Below are positions 1 to 7,395 of a stretch of 60,279 nt of DNA, in pieces (position 1 is the stretch's first letter; each line of letters starts with the position of its first letter). A program made the position numbers and the translations under genes. The notes beneath the pieces are model-generated. The model saw only the letters and a list, made by a program, of their open reading frames with translations. It ran no database searches and was not told the origin of the DNA. The stretch is taken from assembly GCA_910587935.1 (NCBI GenBank), contig CAJUNP010000018.1, positions 1 through 60,279 on the forward strand. The letters run 5' to 3'. Source of the DNA: an uncultured Lachnospiraceae bacterium (GTDB taxonomy: Bacteria > Bacillota > Clostridia > Lachnospirales > Lachnospiraceae).

Positions 1-45
1 TAGAATTTTCAGGGTTGCATTACTGTTTAGTTGTCAAGGTGCTGC
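1..45 (-). other. possible rRNA operon leader fragment
   Basis: Read on the minus strand, this edge carries CTTGACAACTAAACAGTAA followed by GCAACCC. Stretches of this kind (TTGAAAACTAAACAG) are common just before 16S or between rRNA genes in Firmicutes. It lies downstream of two tRNA-Ser genes on the same strand, so an rRNA operon may begin just beyond the left end. No mature rRNA is visible in the window, so this is an inference. Confidence 0.3.
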
Positions 46-84
46 TTTGTTGCTTGTCTGGTAATTAAATCGGAATTACCAAAC

Positions 85-172
85 GGAGAAGGAGGGATTT
101 GAACCCTCGCGCCGCTATTAACGACCTGCACCCTTTCCAGGGGTGTCCCTTCAGCCTCTTGGGTACTTCTCC
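85..172 (-). tRNA. tRNA-Ser (anticodon GGA)
   Basis: The minus strand folds into an 88-nt tRNA with a long variable arm, as expected for serine. The acceptor stem is GGAGAAG paired with the 3' CTTCTCC. The anticodon loop is CTGGAAA inside a CACCC/GGGTG stem, giving anticodon GGA (codons UCC/UCU). The T arm contains GGTTCAAATCC. CCA is not encoded. It is the second of two tandem serine tRNAs in the direction of transcription. Confidence 0.95.
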
Positions 173-225
173 AGACTTGCTGAAATATCAACAACATTTA
201 ATTACCGGGAGAAGGTATCTCCAGC

Positions 226-310
226 GGAGAGGGTGGGATTCGAACCCACGCGCCCTTGCGGACAAACGGTTTTCAAGACCGCCTCGTTATGACCACTTCG
301 ATACCTCTCC
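226..310 (-). tRNA. tRNA-Ser (anticodon TGA)
   Basis: An 85-nt serine tRNA with acceptor GGAGAGG/CCTCTCC, a long variable arm, and a CTTGAAA anticodon loop flanked by CGGT/ACCG, giving anticodon UGA (UCA and probably other UCN codons). The T loop GGTTCGAATCC is canonical. It is the promoter-proximal tRNA, 53 nt from the GGA tRNA, and both probably come from one precursor. Confidence 0.95.
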
Positions 311-340
311 ATGCGAGCGCTCTTCGTCAGCGCAAAAGTT

Positions 341-369
341 ATTCTAGCAAAAAATAGTAGCAGTGTCAA
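341..369 (-). promoter_or_regulatory. sigma-A type promoter of the tRNA-Ser pair
   Basis: The minus strand has TTGACA (364-369), a 17-base spacer and TAGAAT (341-346), a near-consensus vegetative promoter. It points at the tRNA-Ser genes that start at 310. Its strength fits stable RNA transcription. Confidence 0.8.
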
Positions 370-436
370 CACATTTTTATAGAAAAATCGAGAAAAACTG
401 CGATAATTTTTTTCAGAGTAATTATATGGCCTCTTT

Positions 437-1159
437 TTATCCCATAAATTCGTCTCTGCAAATGATTTCGGCCCGCGTCAAATCCTCCGGTGTCGTAATT
501 TTTATATTCTTATAAGAACCCTCAACAATCTTAACAGGACGCCGTAAGACCGTCTCTATTACCATGGCGTCGTCGGTGATCCGCAACCCTTCCGATATCA
601 GGGCTTCTTCTTTGCGAATCAGAATATCATACGCTTCCCGAATCATAGAATACCGAAAACACTGCGGCGTCTGCATACTCCACAAAAAAGCTCTGTCCAG
701 GGTCTTTTGGACAAATCCTCTCTCGTCCGCAAGCTTGACCGTATCTGTCACGGGAACCGCCACCGCACAGGCTTCATGCTCCAAAACCGCCTTGCCTGCC
801 CGTTCCAGGATTTCCTGTGAAAGAAAAGGTCTTGCGCCGTCATGAATAAATACATATTCCGCTTTGCCCAGCGCGCACAATCCGTTATATACGGAATGAT
901 ACCGCTCTTTTCCTCCTGCCACAACCGTCTTCACTTTATGAAATCCATACTTTTGCACAATTTCTTTTCTGCAGTATTCTTCTTCGCCGCTCCCTGTCAC
1001 CAGAACAATTTCATCAATAAAACTTTCTTCAAAAGCCCTGATCGAATAGTATACGACCGGTCTGTTTTCCAACAGCATATATTGTTTGGCGACGCTGCTG
1101 TTCATCCGTTTTCCCTGCCCTGCCGCAAGAATAACCGCCGCCGTCTTTTTTCCCAACAT
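437..1159 (-). CDS. ispD: 2-C-methyl-D-erythritol 4-phosphate cytidylyltransferase
   Basis: IspD transfers CMP from CTP to methylerythritol phosphate in the cytosolic MEP pathway of isoprenoid synthesis. The 240-residue length is normal. The N-terminal nucleotide-binding signature AAGQGKRM followed by AKQY is present, then the central GGKERYHSVYNGL and HDGARPF segments, and AVPVTDTVK with WSMQTPQCF. An AGAGG site precedes the ATG by nine bases. It is the last gene of a minus-strand run with tsaD, six bases away. Identification is secure. Confidence 0.95.
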   Translation of the reverse strand: MLGKKTAAVILAAGQGKRMNSSVAKQYMLLENRPVVYYSIRAFEESFIDEIVLVTGSGEEEYCRKEIVQKYGFHKVKTVVAGGKERYHSVYNGLCALGKAEYVFIHDGARPFLSQEILERAGKAVLEHEACAVAVPVTDTVKLADERGFVQKTLDRAFLWSMQTPQCFRYSMIREAYDILIRKEEALISEGLRITDDAMVIETVLRRPVKIVEGSYKNIKITTPEDLTRAEIICRDEFMG

Positions 1160-1165
1160 ATGGAA

Positions 1166-2206
1166 TTACCTCTCTCCCAGCTTCAGATTCGGCACCGCAT
1201 TCAGATCCATACCGCTCCTGATTCCCTTTTTATACTCATAATAGGCCGCCGTCCCAATCATAGCCGCATTGTCCGTGCAATATATGGGAGAAGGGTGGTA
1301 AAACTCAATACCCCGGCCGGCACATTCCATCTCAAAAGCGGCTCGTAAACCGGAATTGGAAGCCACGCCTCCCGCAATGGCAAATTTATGAAAGCCGTAT
1401 TCGCTTACCGCATGCATGGCGTGCTCCACCAGAACTTCAATAACCGCTTTTTGAAAAGACGCCGCCACATCTTCCTGGCATATCTCCTGGCCTTTCATTC
1501 TGCAGCCGTTTAAATAATTCAAAACGGCCGACTTCAATCCGCTGAAGCTGAAATCATATTCATTTCCTCCTACTTTTGCCCTGGGGAAATAAACCGCATC
1601 GGGATTACCTAGCTTTGCCACTTTATCAATCTTGGGACCGCCCGGATAACCGAGTCCGATCGCTCTTGCCACCTTATCAAAGGCTTCGCCGGCCGCATCG
1701 TCCCTGGTTCTTCCTATAATTTCATATTCACCGTAATCTTTTACAATAACCAGATGGGAATGTCCGCCCGATACCACCAGGCACACGAAAGGGGGCTCCA
1801 GCTCGGGATTTTCTATAAAATTAGCGCTGATATGCCCTTCTATATGATGTACGCCGATTAGCGGCTTACCCGTAGCAAAGCTGACCGCCTTTGCCACCGA
1901 TACGCCTACAAGAAGAGCGCCCACAAGACCCGGGCCGTAGGTAACGGCAACGGCGGTAAGCTCTTTGAGTGTAACGCCCGCTTCCTTTAACGCCTCTCTA
2001 ATTACCTGATTAATTTTTTCAATATGCTTTCTGGATGCAATTTCAGGCACCACGCCTCCATAAAGCGTATGCAGGTCAATTTGCGAAAAAATAATATTAG
2101 AAAGAACTTCCCTTCCGTTCTTAACAACTGCTGCCGCCGTCTCGTCACAGGAGGTTTCAATCGCAAGAATCAGCACATCCTCATTTCCGGCTTCCGTATT
2201 TCTCAT
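1166..2206 (-). CDS. tsaD: tRNA N6-adenosine threonylcarbamoyltransferase TsaD
   Basis: TsaD is the catalytic subunit that transfers threonylcarbamoyl from its AMP adduct to A37 of ANN-decoding tRNAs (t6A). The 346-residue ASKHA-fold protein starts with IETSCDETAAAVV, has the metal-binding HIEGH motif near residue 120, VVSGGHSHL near 145, and a late IAGGVASNSGLR segment with CTDNAAMIG. The start is preceded by GAGGAG six bases away and lies two bases after the upstream stop. Its partners TsaB and TsaE are encoded 2.5 kb upstream on the same strand. No TsaC is seen here. Confidence 0.96.
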   Translation of the reverse strand: MRNTEAGNEDVLILAIETSCDETAAAVVKNGREVLSNIIFSQIDLHTLYGGVVPEIASRKHIEKINQVIREALKEAGVTLKELTAVAVTYGPGLVGALLVGVSVAKAVSFATGKPLIGVHHIEGHISANFIENPELEPPFVCLVVSGGHSHLVIVKDYGEYEIIGRTRDDAAGEAFDKVARAIGLGYPGGPKIDKVAKLGNPDAVYFPRAKVGGNEYDFSFSGLKSAVLNYLNGCRMKGQEICQEDVAASFQKAVIEVLVEHAMHAVSEYGFHKFAIAGGVASNSGLRAAFEMECAGRGIEFYHPSPIYCTDNAAMIGTAAYYEYKKGIRSGMDLNAVPNLKLGER

Positions 2207-2207
2207 T

Positions 2208-2816
2208 CTAATTCTCCTCTGTCACGGTCTCTTCCTGCGTCAGGTCTACATTTTCCGCAAGATCCCAGCCATAGATTTTCCAATGTCTGTCCGCATCCTT
2301 GCGCAGTAAAAAAATCTGATTTGTCACTTTGGACTCTTTCCCTGTCTTTATGTAAAAAGTACAGTATAATCTTGCCCATTCATAGCCGTCCTGGTCAAAA
2401 AAATTCACGTTGGCGCTTCCGGCCGGCGCATAACCTGTCACCGTCTGACCTGCTTTCTGATATTCGTCAATTTCCCCATGCAGCCTTACAAGATAGTCGG
2501 CCCAGGAATTATTTTCCGCCAGTTCCCCGTCGAAAAGCTGAAATAATTTTGCCGCCAGTTTGTCAATATCGTTCTCATCACAGGAACCGCTGAAAAGACA
2601 CAGGGTAATGTCACCAAAATACTTTACAACCTCCCTGACGGTAGACGGATAATTCAACTCCAAATCCCGCAGCAATACGCTCTGTACCTTCGATACGGTG
2701 CTGTCCTGCGCCGCCTTTTGAGACGATTTGCTGCTTAAATATCCATAATAGGCAACCATGGCCCCAACCAGCACAAGTAAAATCAATGTACCCTTTACAC
2801 CGGTAAATCTCTTCAT
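2208..2816 (-). CDS. membrane-anchored hypothetical protein (DUF6715-like)
   Basis: A 202-residue protein with one hydrophobic segment at about residues 9-28, followed by a short linker and an extracytoplasmic domain of ~170 residues ending in acidic tail QEETVTEEN. There is no lipobox, so it is probably a type II membrane protein. I recognise no catalytic motif; the family resembles small uncharacterised Lachnospiraceae proteins of the DUF6715 kind, and that label is tentative. It starts 21 bases after rnz with a GGAGG site and is followed two bases later by tsaD, so it is cotranscribed with them. Confidence 0.75.
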   Translation of the reverse strand: MKRFTGVKGTLILLVLVGAMVAYYGYLSSKSSQKAAQDSTVSKVQSVLLRDLELNYPSTVREVVKYFGDITLCLFSGSCDENDIDKLAAKLFQLFDGELAENNSWADYLVRLHGEIDEYQKAGQTVTGYAPAGSANVNFFDQDGYEWARLYCTFYIKTGKESKVTNQIFLLRKDADRHWKIYGWDLAENVDLTQEETVTEEN

Positions 2817-2836
2817 GTCCGCACCTCCAATCTAAT

Positions 2837-3748
2837 CTAATCTTCCTCAAATTTAAGTTCCGCCGTTCTGCCGTCCTTTGCAATAACCGTCCTGGGAAAT
2901 ATTTTTTTAACTTCCCGGCCGTAGCTTTCCGGTTTTACCAGAGACGGACTGTAGTGTGTCAGCCACATTTCCCCTACATCCGCCGCGGACGCTATCCTGG
3001 CCGCTTCATAAAAGGTCATATGTTTATATTCTTTCGCTTTCTCCTGTTTCTCCGGTTCTCCGTACATACCCTCGCAGATAAAAAGATCTGCGCCGGCCGC
3101 ATTTTTCACAATCCCTTCCGTAGGCCTTGTATCGGTGCAATAAGTAACCTTTAATCCTTTTCTCGGCTCTCCAAGCACCATATCCGGAGTCAAAACGCCC
3201 TGTGGGGTTTCAATCACCTCTCCTTTCTGCAGGCGGTTCCAGTAGCATTTATCAATACCAAGATCCAGCGCCCTATCTACCTGAAACTTACCGGTCCGGT
3301 CTATGGCAATGCTGTAACCGTAACAAACTACGTTATGATTCACACGAAAGGCCTCCAGCCGAAAACCGTCAAAGGAAAAGCTTTGTTCCGGCTCCGTCAG
3401 TTCCGTGCATCGAATCGCAAAGGGAAGCTCCGGTGCAATCACCCGCAGAGACGAAACCACCTTTGTCAGTCCTTTCGGGCCAACCAAAAGAAGCGGCTCC
3501 GTCCGTTCCGCATTCCCCATAGTGAGAAGCATTCCGGGCAGTCCGCTGATATGGTCCGCATGAAAGTGGGTAAAACAGATTATATCAATGGGCTTGGGAC
3601 TCCAGCCCTTTTCCTTCATGGCAATCTGCGTACCCTCTCCGCAGTCAATCAATATACTTTTTCCGTTATACCTGACCATCAGGGAGGTAAGCCACCGATA
3701 TGGCAGGGGCATCATTCCTCCCGTCCCCAACAAACAAATATCCAGCAT
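2837..3748 (-). CDS. rnz: ribonuclease Z
   Basis: A 303-residue metallo-beta-lactamase-fold tRNA 3' endonuclease that trims tRNA precursors. Visible motifs are GTGGMMPLP at the N-terminus, the zinc motif THFHADHISGLPG near residue 60, YCTDTRPTE near 205, and HMTFYEAA and LTHYSPS near the C-terminus. The length fits the long-exosite bacterial form. AAGGAG lies four bases before the ATG. It sits in the same run as tsaD and ispD. Confidence 0.94.
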   Translation of the reverse strand: MLDICLLGTGGMMPLPYRWLTSLMVRYNGKSILIDCGEGTQIAMKEKGWSPKPIDIICFTHFHADHISGLPGMLLTMGNAERTEPLLLVGPKGLTKVVSSLRVIAPELPFAIRCTELTEPEQSFSFDGFRLEAFRVNHNVVCYGYSIAIDRTGKFQVDRALDLGIDKCYWNRLQKGEVIETPQGVLTPDMVLGEPRKGLKVTYCTDTRPTEGIVKNAAGADLFICEGMYGEPEKQEKAKEYKHMTFYEAARIASAADVGEMWLTHYSPSLVKPESYGREVKKIFPRTVIAKDGRTAELKFEED

Positions 3749-3771
3749 AAAACTCCTTATCTGTCAGGAGG

Positions 3772-4014
3772 CTACAGCAGTTCCGTCTCTTCCTCCTCCG
3801 TTACCGGAATCTGAAAAGCCCGGATCATACGCAGATAACATGCTTCGCACAAATCAAAGCGGTGTCTTGCGCCATCCTGTCCGCTGAAATAATTCCAGAC
3901 AGTATCTCCCTGAAAACAGCCTTCCTTAATTATTCCCTTTTCTACTTTTAATTCTTTTTTGCATTGATTGCAAAAAACTTTTTCCAAATTGTGGTTTAAA
4001 TCATAATTGCGCAT
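3772..4014 (-). CDS. small zinc-ribbon-like protein, 80 aa
   Basis: I chose the ATG at 4014 (MRNYDLNHNL) rather than an in-frame ATG at 4041, because GGGAGG lies just before the inner start. The protein has two CxxC pairs: CNQCKKEL near residue 14 and CEACYLRM near 60, consistent with a structural zinc site. The acidic tail is EEEETELL. No function is recognised. It is 23 bases upstream of rnz. A TATAAT-like hexamer at 4060-4065 suggests its own promoter. Confidence 0.7.
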   Translation of the reverse strand: MRNYDLNHNLEKVFCNQCKKELKVEKGIIKEGCFQGDTVWNYFSGQDGARHRFDLCEACYLRMIRAFQIPVTEEEETELL

Positions 4015-4110
4015 GACTTTCCTCCCTTTTTTAACAGGCAATGAAAACCTTGTGCCTTTATTATACAGGGAAAATGCAGTCAGTGCATTGGTAAGTTTAT
4101 CGCTTTCTGT

Positions 4111-4548
4111 CTATCTTTTCCACATAATCACGGCGTCTTCACGGGGATGTTCATAAAAACCCCTTCTAAGACCTTCCCGCATAAAACCCAATTTCTCATA
4201 CAAATGGATCGCAGCGGCATTGCCTGCCCTTACCTCCAGTGTATAAGCATGGATTCCTTTTCTGTTTCCCTCTTCCATCAAATCCCTCAGCATCGTGGTG
4301 GCAACACCGCGGTTCTGATAATCTCTGTCTACGGACACATTGCAGATATCGGCTTCTCCAAAGCTTTCCGTCAGGCCGCACAGGCCGATAATTTTATCTT
4401 CCTTCTCCGCCACGATGTAAACCGTATTACTTTTCTCCAGTTGTTCATAAAAAGCCGCTTCCGTCCAGGGCATGGAAAAACTGGCCGCTTCCAGCGCGGC
4501 TGCCTGCGGAACATCTTTTTCCGTCATCTTACGAATCTGTACCTGCAT
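4111..4548 (-). CDS. rimI: ribosomal-protein-alanine N-acetyltransferase RimI
   Basis: A 145-residue GNAT acetyltransferase that acetylates the N-terminus of ribosomal protein S18. It shows AALEAASFSMPWTEAAF near the N-terminus, the acetyl-CoA loop QNRGVATTML near residue 80, and EVRAGNAAAIHLYEKLGF near 105, all typical of RimI. It starts three bases after the tsaB stop, and the tsaB-rimI neighbourhood is common in Firmicutes. Confidence 0.9.
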   Translation of the reverse strand: MQVQIRKMTEKDVPQAAALEAASFSMPWTEAAFYEQLEKSNTVYIVAEKEDKIIGLCGLTESFGEADICNVSVDRDYQNRGVATTMLRDLMEEGNRKGIHAYTLEVRAGNAAAIHLYEKLGFMREGLRRGFYEHPREDAVIMWKR

Positions 4549-4551
4549 CTG

Positions 4552-5280
4552 TCATTCCCGCCCTTCCAACCGCTCCCTTTCAGCCTGGCTCAGCCTCAAA
4601 TACTCCGGCTGATGCTCTGCGGCATCCTGAATTTTTCCCTCTTTGTAATATACCTGCGCCAACGCCGCAATGCTGGAAGCCCGCTGCCTGTTCATCTGTG
4701 CAGGCGCAAAGCTGTAAGGTATTCGGAGCAGTTCCGACAGCGCTTCGCGAAACACGGGAACTCCGTCTCCTAACAGGCATACTTCTCTTTCGAGTCCGTT
4801 CAGGCGTTCTGCAATATACCGAATATCGACGGCGCACTGCGCTTCCACTGTCCGGAGGGCATAGCTTCCCATTCCGTTTTCCGGACCTTCCCGCACAAAC
4901 TCATAAACTCCGGTGTAAACCTGATTCCTTCTGGCATCCATAATGGGGCACACAAGTTTATCGGTGCCATAATACTGATATGCCAATCCTTCCAGCGTAG
5001 GCACCGCCACCAGGGGCTTATTCAAAGCCAGCCCCAGCCCTTTCGCCGTGGCCGAACCGATCCGCAGCCCGGTAAAGGAACCCGGTCCGCATGCCACTGC
5101 AATAGCGTCGATCGTTTCGAGATCCAGCTCGATCTGCTTTTTGATTTCTTCCAGCATGGGCAGTAATGTCTGCGAATGTGTCTTTTTATGATGAATGGTA
5201 TATTCCGCCTGCAAAACATCATTCTCCACTACCGCTGCGGAAGCTGTCAGTCCGGAACTGTCAAGCGCAAGAATCTTCAT
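4552..5280 (-). CDS. tsaB: t6A complex subunit TsaB
   Basis: TsaB is the non-catalytic ASKHA paralogue that dimerises with TsaD in t6A formation. The 242-residue protein begins ILALDSSGLTASAAVV and has HHKKTHSQTLLPML and ACGPGSFTGLRIG, the family signature. Its start overlaps the tsaE end by 20 bases and its stop is followed immediately by rimI. Confidence 0.93.
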   Translation of the reverse strand: MKILALDSSGLTASAAVVENDVLQAEYTIHHKKTHSQTLLPMLEEIKKQIELDLETIDAIAVACGPGSFTGLRIGSATAKGLGLALNKPLVAVPTLEGLAYQYYGTDKLVCPIMDARRNQVYTGVYEFVREGPENGMGSYALRTVEAQCAVDIRYIAERLNGLEREVCLLGDGVPVFREALSELLRIPYSFAPAQMNRQRASSIAALAQVYYKEGKIQDAAEHQPEYLRLSQAERERLEGRE

Positions 5281-5716
5281 TATCAGATTGCTTCCTTTCT
5301 TCTATTTTACGGTAATCAAAGCCTTTTTCCAAGTCCTTTTCAATAAAAATACGGACGCAGTAATCCGGCAGAAGTTCTTCGATCAGCTCCGCCCATTCTA
5401 TCATGCAGACGCCCTCTCCGAAAAAATAATCCTCGTAGCCTATCTCTTCCATTTCCTGCGCATCGCCGATCCGGTATACATCAAAATGATAAAAAGGCAG
5501 ACGCCCCTCTTCGTATTCCTGCAGAATTGTAAACGTAGGACTGTTTACCGACTCCCGTATCCCCATGCCGGCGGCAAATCCCTGTGTAAAAACGGTCTTT
5601 CCAGTACCCAGATCTCCGGTTAACGTATAGATCTGCCCGGGCTGTGCCCTCTCGCCAAATTTCTGTCCCAGGCGGTATGTCTCTTCCGCACTGTAAGTCT
5701 CATAAACCTGTTTCAT
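5261..5716 (-). CDS. tsaE: t6A complex ATPase TsaE
   Basis: TsaE is the small P-loop ATPase that resets the TsaBD complex. I use the ATG at 5716, which forms an ATGA overlap with the upstream stop; a longer in-frame reading up to 5794 would run through the upstream gene. The 151-residue protein has the Walker A GDLGTGKTVFTQG near residue 38, SPTFTILQEY near 65 and YHFDVYRI near 80. It translationally couples to tsaB. Confidence 0.93.
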   Translation of the reverse strand: MKQVYETYSAEETYRLGQKFGERAQPGQIYTLTGDLGTGKTVFTQGFAAGMGIRESVNSPTFTILQEYEEGRLPFYHFDVYRIGDAQEMEEIGYEDYFFGEGVCMIEWAELIEELLPDYCVRIFIEKDLEKGFDYRKIEERKQSDNEDSCA

Positions 5717-6192
5717 TGTCTGATCTTCACTTTCCTGGGAGGCATATGCGTGGAAATCATACGGATCACATCCGCTTTGGAATCCGGCATACAACGTTTC
5801 GGAATAATCGTCGCATTCATGCGCGACGTATAAATGATGATACTCCTGCCCGTAGATACCGCCTTATGCATATCTTCCCATTTCTGCGACTGTGTCTCTT
5901 CTCCCTGGCTGACGGAAAGCCCTTCCTCATTTAATGTATACGAAAGCTCCTGTTTAAACGCAGGATTCGTAAGCGCCTGCCTCCTGCTTTGTATAAAAAG
6001 CGTCCACGGAAGGTACCCCAAAATCACTGCTCCCGCAATCAGAAACATCCACTGTCTGTCCATAAAAAATGCAACGATCAAAAGGGCGCCGACACAGCTT
6101 CCGATCAAACCGGCGGCACTGGTATACTGGTGGTACAGCATATAATCATAAATATCTCCCGCACTGATTTTTACCTTCAGTTTTATTTCCAT
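5713..6192 (-). CDS. YcxB-like membrane protein
   Basis: A 159-residue protein. The second ATG (6192) is preferred because AAGG sits seven bases before it; the ATG at 6198 touches that site. Two hydrophobic segments at about residues 24-45 and 48-65 precede a cytosolic domain with TLNEEGLSVSQG, WEDMHKAV and FIPKR-like IIPKRCM, the layout of the YcxB family. Its role is unknown. It is first in the tsaE-tsaB-rimI unit and has its own promoter. Confidence 0.8.
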   Translation of the reverse strand: MEIKLKVKISAGDIYDYMLYHQYTSAAGLIGSCVGALLIVAFFMDRQWMFLIAGAVILGYLPWTLFIQSRRQALTNPAFKQELSYTLNEEGLSVSQGEETQSQKWEDMHKAVSTGRSIIIYTSRMNATIIPKRCMPDSKADVIRMISTHMPPRKVKIRQ

Positions 6193-6215
6193 TTTCATAC
6201 CTTCTTTAATCTATT

Positions 6216-6245
6216 ATCCTATTCATTATATTTATATTTTGTCAA
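6216..6245 (-). promoter_or_regulatory. promoter of the ycxB-like/tsaE/tsaB/rimI unit
   Basis: Minus-strand TTGACA (6240-6245) is followed after 18 bases by TAGGAT (6216-6221), about 25 bases before the first gene. It is back to back with the ribU promoter. Confidence 0.55.
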
Positions 6246-6271
6246 AAAAGCAACCCGCGGAAATTTTTTTC

Positions 6272-6300
6272 TTGACTTATCCCGATAATCGTCGTAAGAT
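6272..6300 (+). promoter_or_regulatory. promoter of the FMN riboswitch-ribU unit
   Basis: TTGACT (6272-6277), a 17-base spacer and TAAGAT (6295-6300) lie about 25 bases before the riboswitch aptamer. Confidence 0.65.
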
Positions 6301-6323
6301 TAAGGCAAATTTAATAAAGGTAA

Positions 6324-6478
6324 GTTCTTCGGGGTCGGGTGTAATTCCCTACTGGCGGTGAATGCATTTACTGCAGCAGTCCGCGACCCATCTGTATGCG
6401 CGCCTGTACACAGACGTTTACAGATGGCCGATCCGGTGCAATTCCGGGACCAACAGTACAGTCTGGATGAAAGAAGAA
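6324..6478 (+). promoter_or_regulatory. FMN riboswitch (RFN element)
   Basis: The conserved RFN segments occur in order: TTCTTCGGGG with GTAATTCCCTACTGGCGGT, then a P-stem arm CATCTGTA paired with TACAGATG, GATCCGGTGCAATTCCGG, and ACAGTACAGTCTGGATG closing with GAAGAA against the initial TTCTTC. FMN binding to such aptamers usually switches off riboflavin genes. The next gene is the riboflavin transporter ribU, and an intrinsic terminator follows at 6566, so control is probably by transcription termination. Confidence 0.95.
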
Positions 6479-6565
6479 ACAAATTACCGCTTTTTAAGAA
6501 ACCTTTCCGTTTACGAAATTGATTATAAAGGTTTCTTAAAAGTAAAGCGATAAACAGCCAAACAC

Positions 6566-6598
6566 GCCCTGAATGTTTTTTACATTCAGGGCTTTTTT
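6566..6598 (+). terminator. riboswitch-controlled intrinsic terminator
   Basis: GCCCTGAATGT (6566-6576) pairs perfectly with ACATTCAGGGC (6582-6592), followed by six T. It lies in the ribU leader before the coding sequence and is the likely expression platform. Its 5' arm CCCTGAA can pair with TTCGGGG at 6328-6334 of the aptamer, a possible antiterminator. Confidence 0.85.
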
Positions 6599-6648
6599 AT
6601 GAAGAATTTCCTTTATATTACTTTTTCTTACTCAGAAAGGAGCTCCTC

Positions 6649-7395
6649 ATGAACAATCTATTCGAAACCATAACCCAAAACGCCCTCTATGTACTGGAAT
6701 TCGCCGTCGTTATCCTGGCGCTTTTTGCAGCGTCCTACATAACGGAAAAACTGATCAAAAAGAAAACCGGCAGCACGGAACGTATACTTGCCACAAGAAA
6801 AATCGCCATGATCGGCATGTTTTCCGCAATTGCCGCAGTCCTGATGTTCTTTGAATTCCCGCTGCCCTTTGCGCCTTCCTTTTATGAAGTTGATCTGAGC
6901 GAACTGCCCATTCTGGTCGGTTCTTTCGCTTTCGGTCCCGTAGCGGGCGTTATGATGGAATTTGTTAAAATTGTACTGAAGCTTTTACTGAAGGGAACTT
7001 CCACCGCATTTGTGGGCGACCTTGCCAATTTTGTAATCGGCTGCAGCCTGATTCTGCCGGCTTCTATCCTTTACCAGATACTCAAAACGAAAAAGGGCGC
7101 CGTTCTTTCCTGTATCCTGGGATGCTTCTGCATGACCCTGTTTGGAACCGCTTTTAACGCCGTTTATCTGCTTCCGGCCTTCTCCAAATTATATGGAATG
7201 TCTCTGGATACCATTCTCGCCATAGGCACGGAAGTTAATCCGTTTGTAAAAGAGGCCAACATCATCAGCTTCGTATGCTTCTGCGTGGCCCCTTTAAATC
7301 TGTTAAAAAGCTCTGTTGTTTCGATTTTCACACTGCTTATCTATAAACCTCTAAGTCCCATTATCAAAACGGGACACCGGATCGTTTCAAAATAA
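6649..7395 (+). CDS. ribU: riboflavin ECF transporter S component RibU
   Basis: RibU is the membrane substrate-binding subunit that takes up riboflavin together with a shared ECF energising module, which is not encoded here. The 248-residue protein has an extra N-terminal helix at about 15-33, then the RibU-like FSAIAAVLMFFEFPLPFAPSFYEVDLSELP, and hydrophobic segments to about residue 230; FNAVYLLPAF is a family feature. AAAGGAG precedes the ATG. The upstream FMN riboswitch confirms the assignment. Its stop codon directly abuts the convergent tex stop, with no base between. Confidence 0.93.
   Translation: MNNLFETITQNALYVLEFAVVILALFAASYITEKLIKKKTGSTERILATRKIAMIGMFSAIAAVLMFFEFPLPFAPSFYEVDLSELPILVGSFAFGPVAGVMMEFVKIVLKLLLKGTSTAFVGDLANFVIGCSLILPASILYQILKTKKGAVLSCILGCFCMTLFGTAFNAVYLLPAFSKLYGMSLDTILAIGTEVNPFVKEANIISFVCFCVAPLNLLKSSVVSIFTLLIYKPLSPIIKTGHRIVSK

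Noticed and set aside
99..347. 82-codon plus-strand ORF
   Set aside because: It runs antisense through both tRNA-Ser genes and the tRNA promoter.
842..1348. 168-codon plus-strand ORF
   Set aside because: Antisense to the ispD-tsaD junction; no recognisable motif.
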